From positions 1-11,072 of the forward strand of contig QGVE01000093.1 in NCBI GenBank assembly GCA_003242675.1: a DNA stretch of 11,072 bases, given 5' to 3'. The number at the start of each line of letters is the position of its first letter. Position 1 is the first letter of the stretch. A program made the position numbers and the translations under genes. Positions 6,790 through 11,072 of this stretch are shown here, one piece after another. The stretch comes from Bacillota bacterium (GTDB lineage Bacteria; Bacillota_E; Symbiobacteriia; Symbiobacteriales; Symbiobacteriaceae). A model generated the notes under the pieces. That model had not been told where the DNA came from and ran no database searches. It saw nothing but the letters and a program-made list of their open reading frames with translations.

Positions 6790-8279
6790 CTCGATCCGCC
6801 CTTTCCGACGCGCGCCTCGATCAACGAGCGGGCCACCGCCCGGTCGTCGAAGGGGACGGTGCGGTCCTTGAAGATCTGGTACGTCTCGTGCCCCTTGCCG
6901 GCGATGATGATGACGTCGTCCGGCTCCGCCATCGTCACCGCCCGGCGAATCGCCTCTGCCCGGTCGAGCACCACCTCATAGGTATGGCCGGGCAGGATCC
7001 CGTCGACCAGGCCGGCCTCGATCTGTTGGACGATGCGGACCGGGTCCTCGCTCCGCGGGTTGTCGGAGGTGATGATGGTGTGGTGCGCGAGGCACCCGGC
7101 GATGCGCCCCATGATCGGCCGCTTGGTGGGATCCCGGTCGCCGCCGCAGCCGAAAACGACGATCAGCCGGCCGCGGGTGAAGGCGCGGGCCGTGCGCAGC
7201 ACGTTCTCCAGCGAGTCGGGCGAGTGCGCGTAGTCGACGAAGACGCCGAAGGGCTGGCCCGCCCGCACCGGCTGCAGCCGGCCCGGGACCCCCTCCTCCG
7301 CCTCCAGCGCCGCGCGGATCACCTCGAGGTCGATCCCCTCGGCCACGCCGGCCGCCGCGGCGGCCAGCGCGTTGTACACGTTGAACCGGCCGACGAGCTT
7401 CAGCCGCACCGGCACCTTCCCCTGCGGCGTGCAGAGCCGGAGCCGGGTGCCGGAAGGGCTCAGCTCCACCTCCGCGGCCCGGACCATCGCCTCGGGACGA
7501 AACCCGTAGGTGTACACGGGCACCTCGGTGGCGGCGCGGTAGTACTCGCTGGCCGGATCGTCCAGGTTCAGCACGGCGGCCTTGCGGGGCTTGTAGCCCG
7601 GGCGGCTGAGGAGCCGGAAGAGCTTGGCCTTCGCCTCCCGGTAGGCGCTGAACGTACCGTGATAGTCCAGGTGATCCTGGGTTAGATTCGTAAATACCCC
7701 AAGGTCAAACTCTACATCATCTACACGGTTCATGTCGAGTCCTTCAGAAGAGGCTTCCATCACCACATACGTGCAACCGGCCTCCGCCATCTGGTGGAAG
7801 AGCCGCTGCAGGTCCGAGGCCTGGGGCGTGGTCAGGCTCGCCGGCCGCCGCTCCCCGGGCATGAGCGTGTGCACCGTCCCCGTGAGGCCCACGACGTGGC
7901 CCTGCCGCTCCAGCACGGCCTTGATCAGGTGGGTCGTGGTCGTCTTGCCGTTGGTCCCCGTCACCCCGACGACCCGCAGGCGGCGGGAGGGGTGGCGCCA
8001 GAACATGGCGGCCAGCCGGCCCAGCGCGACCCGGGTGGAGTCGGTGCGGATGACGGCCACGTGCTCCGGGGCCGGAACCGACCGCTCCACCACCAGGGCC
8101 ACAGCCCCCCGCTCCACCGCCTCCGGTGCGAAGTCGTGGCCGTCGGCCCTGCGCCCGGGCAGGGCGACGAACAGGGCGCCGGGCGACACGGAGCGGGAGT
8201 CGTAGACCACGTCGCGGATCTCGGCCTCCGGGTCGCCCTGGAGCAGCTGGCCCACGACCAGGCAGTCCTTCACGCGCAT
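6786..8279 (-). CDS. murE: UDP-MurNAc-L-Ala-D-Glu:meso-diaminopimelate ligase (MurE)
   Basis: This cytoplasmic ATP-dependent ligase adds the third stem-peptide residue to UDP-MurNAc-dipeptide. The 497 residues include DSRSVSPGALFVAL (27-40), the P-loop GVTGTNGKTTTTH (105-117), and MEASSEGL (174-181). YHGTFSAYREAKAKLF (206-221) contains the probable carbamylated lysine, Lys217. The C-terminal domain has VDYAHSPDSLENVL (348-361), FGCGGDRD (376-383) and TSDNPRSEDP (404-413). DNPR (406-409) is the family signature for meso-diaminopimelate, as opposed to lysine, so m-DAP-type peptidoglycan is inferred. The ATG start at 8279 has GAGGCGG 8 bases upstream (8288-8294). The gene sits 101 bp after the transpeptidase gene, in an unusually AT-rich gap, and overlaps murF by 4 bp. 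Confidence 0.97.
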   Translation of the reverse strand: MRVKDCLVVGQLLQGDPEAEIRDVVYDSRSVSPGALFVALPGRRADGHDFAPEAVERGAVALVVERSVPAPEHVAVIRTDSTRVALGRLAAMFWRHPSRRLRVVGVTGTNGKTTTTHLIKAVLERQGHVVGLTGTVHTLMPGERRPASLTTPQASDLQRLFHQMAEAGCTYVVMEASSEGLDMNRVDDVEFDLGVFTNLTQDHLDYHGTFSAYREAKAKLFRLLSRPGYKPRKAAVLNLDDPASEYYRAATEVPVYTYGFRPEAMVRAAEVELSPSGTRLRLCTPQGKVPVRLKLVGRFNVYNALAAAAAGVAEGIDLEVIRAALEAEEGVPGRLQPVRAGQPFGVFVDYAHSPDSLENVLRTARAFTRGRLIVVFGCGGDRDPTKRPIMGRIAGCLAHHTIITSDNPRSEDPVRIVQQIEAGLVDGILPGHTYEVVLDRAEAIRRAVTMAEPDDVIIIAGKGHETYQIFKDRTVPFDDRAVARSLIEARVGKGGSS

Positions 8280-8380
8280 GAAGCGATCCGCCTCACTTTA
8301 CCGGAGGTAGCACTTTCGTTGCCATTATTTCCACATAATAGGGGTCGGATACCTTCTGGATTCCGCAGTTTCTTGCGAAA
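8280..8380 (-). other. AT-rich intergenic segment between spoVD and murE
   Basis: By hand count 48 of the 100 bases at 8281-8380 are G or C, against about 70% in the flanking genes. Directly after the spoVD stop the minus strand can form a 7-bp stem (8361-8367 with 8374-8380, one G-U pair, 6-base loop) with no U tract behind it, so it is not a clear terminator. A second small palindrome, ATTAT/ATAAT, lies at 8324-8339 and contains a TATTAT resembling a -10 box on the minus strand (8335-8340). No matching -35 is present 16-17 bases upstream. An internal promoter or processing site for murE is possible but unproven. Confidence 0.35.
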
Positions 8381-10504
8381 TTACCGACGCTTTTCTTCTG
8401 GCAGTTTCAGGAATGCCCGCACGGGGGTGCCGGTGGGCACCCGGGTCCCCGCCGGGGGATCCTGCCGGTAAACGGCCCCCCGCCCCTCCGCCTCCATCAG
8501 GAGCCCCCGCTCGGCCAGCGTCCGGGCGGCCTCGTGCAGCGAAAGGCCGGAGAGCGCGGGCACCGTCACCTGGCGGGATCCCGGCGGAGGCGGCGTGAGG
8601 TTGGCGACGATCTCGCCGCCCTTGTAGGCGGTGGACCCCGGCAGGGGGAACTGGCTGACCACGTAGCGGCCGTCGCCGACGAAGGAGACCGTGAAGCCCG
8701 CCTCCCGGGCCACCCGCTCTGCCTCCGGCACCGGGAGGTTGACCAGCGGCGGCACCGCGGCCGGCTCCGGCTCCTTCGGCGGCTCGGGCTCCCAGGGTTC
8801 CCGCTTGCGCGGGGGCGGGGCAGACGCCTTCGGGGCCTCCAGGTAGGCCAGCACGGAGCCCATCACCTCGCCGAAGATGGGCGCGGCGATCTGGCCGCCA
8901 TAGTACGCCCCCACCGGCTCGTCGATGGAGATCAGCACCGCCACCTGCGGGTCCGGGTAGGGGGCGAAGCCGACGAAGGAGGCGATGTACTTGCCCTGGG
9001 CGATCCGCCCGTCGATCACCTTGTTGGCGGTGCCGGTCTTGCCGCCCACCTGGTAGCCGGCGACCCGGGCGTTCTTGCCGGTGCCGTTCTCCACCACGCC
9101 GACCATCAGCTCCTGGACGTAGCGGGCGACCTCGGGGGAGACGACCTGCCGCACCACCCGGGGCTCGATCTCCTTCACGAGGTTGCCCTCGTGGTCGTAG
9201 ATCGCCTTGCCCAGGTGGGGCCACATCAGCTTGCCGTCGTTGGCGATGGCGGCGATCGCGGTGAGCATCTGAATCGGGGTGGCCGTCAGGGTCTGGCCGT
9301 AGGCCTGCACGGCCAGGTCGATGGCGGTCGCCTCCTTCTTCGGCCGGTACTGGCCCGTGGCCTCGCCGGGCAGGTCGATGCCCGTGGGCCGGTCCAGCCC
9401 GAACCGGGCGTGATACTCGTAGAACCGGTCGGCCCCGAGCCACATGCCGAGGGTGCCGAACCCGACGTTGGAGGACTTGGCCATGATCTCGTCGATGCGC
9501 ACACTGCCCAGGGCCTTGCGGTCCCAGTTGCAGATGGTCCAGCCCTCCACGCTCATGCAGCCGGTGTCGTGGAACACCGTGCCGCGGTCGATGACGCCGC
9601 TGTCCAGCGCCGCGGCGGCGGTGATGGGCTTGAAGATCGAGCCGGGGTTCAGCGCGTCGGTGACGGTGAAGATGCGGCGCAGCTGCGGGTCGGAGTTGCC
9701 GCCCAGCTTCGGGTCGTAGCGGGGCCACTGGGCGAGGGCCAGGATCTCGCCCGTCTTCACGTCCATCACGATGATCGCGGCCCGCTTGGCGCGGGTCTCC
9801 AGCACGGCCCGCTCCACGTCCCGCTCGATGATGCGCTGCAGGTTCACGTCGATCGTCGTGACCAGGTCGTGGCCGGGCGTGCCGTAGATCACGTGGCACT
9901 CGCCGCCCTCCATCGGCAGCCCCCGGGCGGTGTACTCGCACTGGATCTGGCCGTTCTGCCCCTTCAGGTACTCGTTGTAGGTGAGCTCCAGCCCCTCGAT
10001 GCCCTGGTGGTCCAGGTTGGCGATGCCCAGCACGTGCACCGCCAACTCGCCCTCGGGGTAGTACCGGCACTTCTCCGGGGCGAGGCCGATGCCGGGGATG
10101 CCCAGGGCCTTCACCTGGGCGGCGACCTCGGGGTCCACCTTGCGCTTCAGCCACTCGAAGAAGGTGTGCCGGCTCATCCGCCGCTCCAGCTCCTCCGGCG
10201 GCATGTTCAGGATCGGGGCGAGCGCCCGCGCCGCCGCGGCCTTGTCCCGGATGACGATCGGCTCGGCATAGACCGACTCGCAGACCCGGTTAGTGAGGAG
10301 CGGGTAGCCGTTGCGGTCGAGGATCTGCCCCCGGTCGGCCTGGATGGGCACCGGGCGCATGCGGTAGCGGAAGGCCTTGTCGGCGAAGAAGTCGCCGGCG
10401 GCGATCTGCAGGTAGATCATCCGGCCGGTCAGCGCTGTGAAGACCAGGGCGAAGATGCCGATCAGGGCCACCGTGCGCCGCCGCTGCAGGACACCCAGGC
10501 TCAT
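8381..10504 (-). CDS. spoVD: Class B penicillin-binding protein, SpoVD/FtsI type, with two PASTA repeats
   Basis: This membrane-anchored D,D-transpeptidase cross-links peptidoglycan, in division (FtsI/PbpB) or spore cortex formation (SpoVD). Counting from ATG 10504 gives 707 residues. A short basic N-terminus (QRRR) precedes one membrane segment (11-34). The PBP dimerisation domain follows, with ADRGQILDRNG (56-66). The transpeptidase domain has the catalytic Ser289-x-x-Lys292 in NPGSIFKPIT, Ser344-Ser-Asn346 in KSSNVGFG, and Lys489-Thr-Gly in GGKTGTA. A Pro/Glu-rich linker (562-582) leads to two PASTA repeats (about 585-637 and 646-700). The open frame extends to a GTG at 10540, but ATG 10504 is preferred because GGAGGAGG stands 10 bases before it and nothing like a ribosome site precedes the GTG. 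It is the first operon gene here; rsmH and ftsL, its usual upstream neighbours, are missing. FtsI versus SpoVD cannot be settled from sequence alone. Confidence 0.93.
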   Translation of the reverse strand: MSLGVLQRRRTVALIGIFALVFTALTGRMIYLQIAAGDFFADKAFRYRMRPVPIQADRGQILDRNGYPLLTNRVCESVYAEPIVIRDKAAAARALAPILNMPPEELERRMSRHTFFEWLKRKVDPEVAAQVKALGIPGIGLAPEKCRYYPEGELAVHVLGIANLDHQGIEGLELTYNEYLKGQNGQIQCEYTARGLPMEGGECHVIYGTPGHDLVTTIDVNLQRIIERDVERAVLETRAKRAAIIVMDVKTGEILALAQWPRYDPKLGGNSDPQLRRIFTVTDALNPGSIFKPITAAAALDSGVIDRGTVFHDTGCMSVEGWTICNWDRKALGSVRIDEIMAKSSNVGFGTLGMWLGADRFYEYHARFGLDRPTGIDLPGEATGQYRPKKEATAIDLAVQAYGQTLTATPIQMLTAIAAIANDGKLMWPHLGKAIYDHEGNLVKEIEPRVVRQVVSPEVARYVQELMVGVVENGTGKNARVAGYQVGGKTGTANKVIDGRIAQGKYIASFVGFAPYPDPQVAVLISIDEPVGAYYGGQIAAPIFGEVMGSVLAYLEAPKASAPPPRKREPWEPEPPKEPEPAAVPPLVNLPVPEAERVAREAGFTVSFVGDGRYVVSQFPLPGSTAYKGGEIVANLTPPPPGSRQVTVPALSGLSLHEAARTLAERGLLMEAEGRGAVYRQDPPAGTRVPTGTPVRAFLKLPEEKRR

Positions 10505-10514
10505 GCCCGTCGCG

Positions 10515-10522
10515 CCTCCTCC
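10515..10522 (-). promoter_or_regulatory. Ribosome binding site deciding the spoVD start
   Basis: GGAGGAGG on the minus strand, 10 bases upstream of the ATG at 10502-10504. The alternative in-frame GTG at 10540 has no Shine-Dalgarno-like sequence before it, so translation probably begins at the ATG, 12 codons inside the longest frame. Confidence 0.75.
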
Positions 10523-10700
10523 ACGGACAGGGCTGGACACCGCCAGTCTATGCGGCGGGTTGTCCGCGCAGAAGGAGAACCACGTACCTTGCCGCCAGGG
10601 GCTCGTCTTCCGCTATGCAAACGGGGCCCGGAGAGGTGGCAGTGCTACGAGGGCGGTTGCGTCGCATTCCTGGACCGACCATCGAAATAGCCCTTCTGGG
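10523..10700. other. Divergent intergenic region at the operon head
   Basis: This stretch separates the minus-strand cell-wall operon from the plus-strand lipoprotein gene. I find no intact gene here. On the minus strand a frame of about 47 codons ends in a TGA overlapping the spoVD ATG (ATGA), but its translation is not recognisable as FtsL or RsmH. No convincing sigma-A promoter for the operon is visible: a TATTTC at about 10685-10690 has a TTGAGT only 14 bases upstream, and a CATAGACT near 10545-10552 resembles a sigma-E -10 but lacks a matching -35. The operon promoter may be weak, sporulation-type, or disrupted. Confidence 0.4.
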
Positions 10701-10730
10701 TTGACTCAAACGTCACCGCGCGTGTAAAAT
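10701..10730 (+). promoter_or_regulatory. Sigma-A-type promoter for the lipoprotein gene
   Basis: TTGACT (10701-10706) and TAAAAT (10725-10730) are separated by 18 bases, each matching five of six consensus positions, inside an AT-rich patch. Transcription would start near 10737, giving a leader of about 60 bases before the ATG at 10796. TGAC and GTCA half-sites (10702-10705 and 10712-10715) form a short inverted repeat overlapping the -35, a possible but weak operator candidate. Confidence 0.65.
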
Positions 10731-10795
10731 TGTATTTGATATTCTGTCCATTCAGGCACCTGCGAATCTGCAAGGGAGGGTCTTGAAACCGGTTC

Positions 10796-11072
10796 ATGAG
10801 CAGAATCAACATGCGACACTCACTTGTTGCCCTCGTCATCTCTGCCGGCATGTTCTTGATCGGTTGCAACACTCCCCAGGTGACTACACCCACCGAGGTT
10901 CAGCTGATTCCCTCCGAATGTTCCGCCGAATCTGGAGCCAAGGCGCCTGGATGAGGTGAACTTCTCCGTAGAACCCATATTGCGGGTCCTTCAGCATCCC
11001 GCAGTTTCCAACACCGGACTTGCTGCGGTTAAAGTCGTTATCACTTCCCACGCTTCAGAAACGCTGGAGAAT
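10796..11072 (+). pseudogene. Lipoprotein gene, frameshifted and cut by the window edge
   Basis: The frame from ATG 10796 gives a clear lipoprotein signal peptide: a basic start, a hydrophobic core (LVALVISAGMF) and the lipobox LIGC, with Cys24 the predicted lipidated residue. It then reads TPQVTTPTEVQLIP and ends at TGA 10952-10954 after 52 residues. Another frame is open from 10908 to the end of the window and gives sensible protein (PPNVPPNLEPRRLDEV, then VEPILRVLQHPAVSNTGL and AAVKVVITSHASETLEN). Removing one C from the CCC at 10910-10912 joins the two as EVQLIPPNVPPNLEP. I infer one secreted, membrane-tethered protein broken by a one-base insertion, or a sequencing error. A purine-rich AAGGGAGGG (10772-10780) is 15 bases before the ATG, rather far. 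G+C is about 52%, unlike the operon, suggesting separate origin. I do not recognise the family, and function is unknown. Confidence 0.6.

Noticed and set aside
10505..10650. A minus-strand frame ending in TGA overlapping the spoVD ATG, as a possible ftsL or rsmH remnant
   Set aside because: The ATGA overlap is suggestive, but the residues (ending SVEEARRA) show no membrane segment or coiled coil and no recognisable RsmH or FtsL feature.
8534..10690. 718-codon plus-strand frame opposite spoVD
   Set aside because: The translation is rich in His, Val, Asp and Gly repeats typical of antisense reading of a GC-rich gene. The minus strand encodes an unmistakable PBP with all catalytic motifs.
10645..10893. 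82-codon minus-strand frame across the lipoprotein promoter
   Set aside because: It runs antisense through a strong plus-strand promoter and signal peptide, and I saw no supporting motif in its translation.
10783..10959. TTG start at 10783 close to the AAGGGAGGG site
   Set aside because: It is only 2 bases from the ribosome site and gives a Cys/His/Arg-rich, non-protein-like translation. The frame with the lipoprotein signal is clearly better.
1..11072. Mobile elements, CRISPR arrays, tRNA or rRNA genes, defence or biosynthetic systems
   Set aside because: No transposase, repeat-spacer pattern, tRNA-like cloverleaf or unusual protein family was seen. Apart from the right edge, the window is an ordinary cell-wall operon.

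Overview
The window is dominated by one minus-strand peptidoglycan (dcw-type) operon, read from right to left: a division/sporulation transpeptidase (spoVD/ftsI type, 8381-10504), murE (6786-8279), murF (5347-6789), mraY (4298-5302), a SEDS polymerase (ftsW/spoVE, 3122-4222), murG (1922-3055), a decayed murB remnant (about 1450-1929), and murA (134-1408). A strong hairpin just past the murA stop probably ends the transcript. Base composition is about 70% G+C in the genes, with several GTG/TTG starts. The transpeptidase carries two C-terminal PASTA repeats, which points to a Gram-positive lineage, and MurE has the DNPR signature of a meso-diaminopimelate-adding enzyme. Together this fits a high-GC, possibly spore-forming Firmicute (Symbiobacterium-like). 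That placement is inference from composition and gene content, not from a database search.

The genes form a nearly continuous pathway. MurA starts UDP-MurNAc synthesis. MurE and MurF add the third residue and the D-Ala-D-Ala dipeptide. MraY makes lipid I and MurG converts it to lipid II. The SEDS protein polymerises glycan and the class B PBP cross-links it. Absent as intact genes are murC, murD and murB, along with mraZ, rsmH and ftsL upstream and ftsQ/ftsA/ftsZ downstream. murD is simply missing between mraY and ftsW. murB survives as a fragmented, frameshifted relic in the 513-bp murG-murA gap. The organism must supply these functions from elsewhere.

The right end (about 10680-11072) has a different composition, about 52% G+C by hand count. 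It holds a good sigma-A-type promoter and the start of a plus-strand lipoprotein gene that is divergent from the operon. The lipoprotein frame breaks after residue 40 or so, and a second open frame continues to the window edge, so the gene is probably frameshifted (mutation or sequence error). This segment sits where mraZ-rsmH-ftsL would normally be.

I see no mobile element, CRISPR array, tRNA, rRNA or novel defence-like system. The points worth a second look are the murB relic, the absent murD, the broken lipoprotein gene and the foreign-looking operon head.
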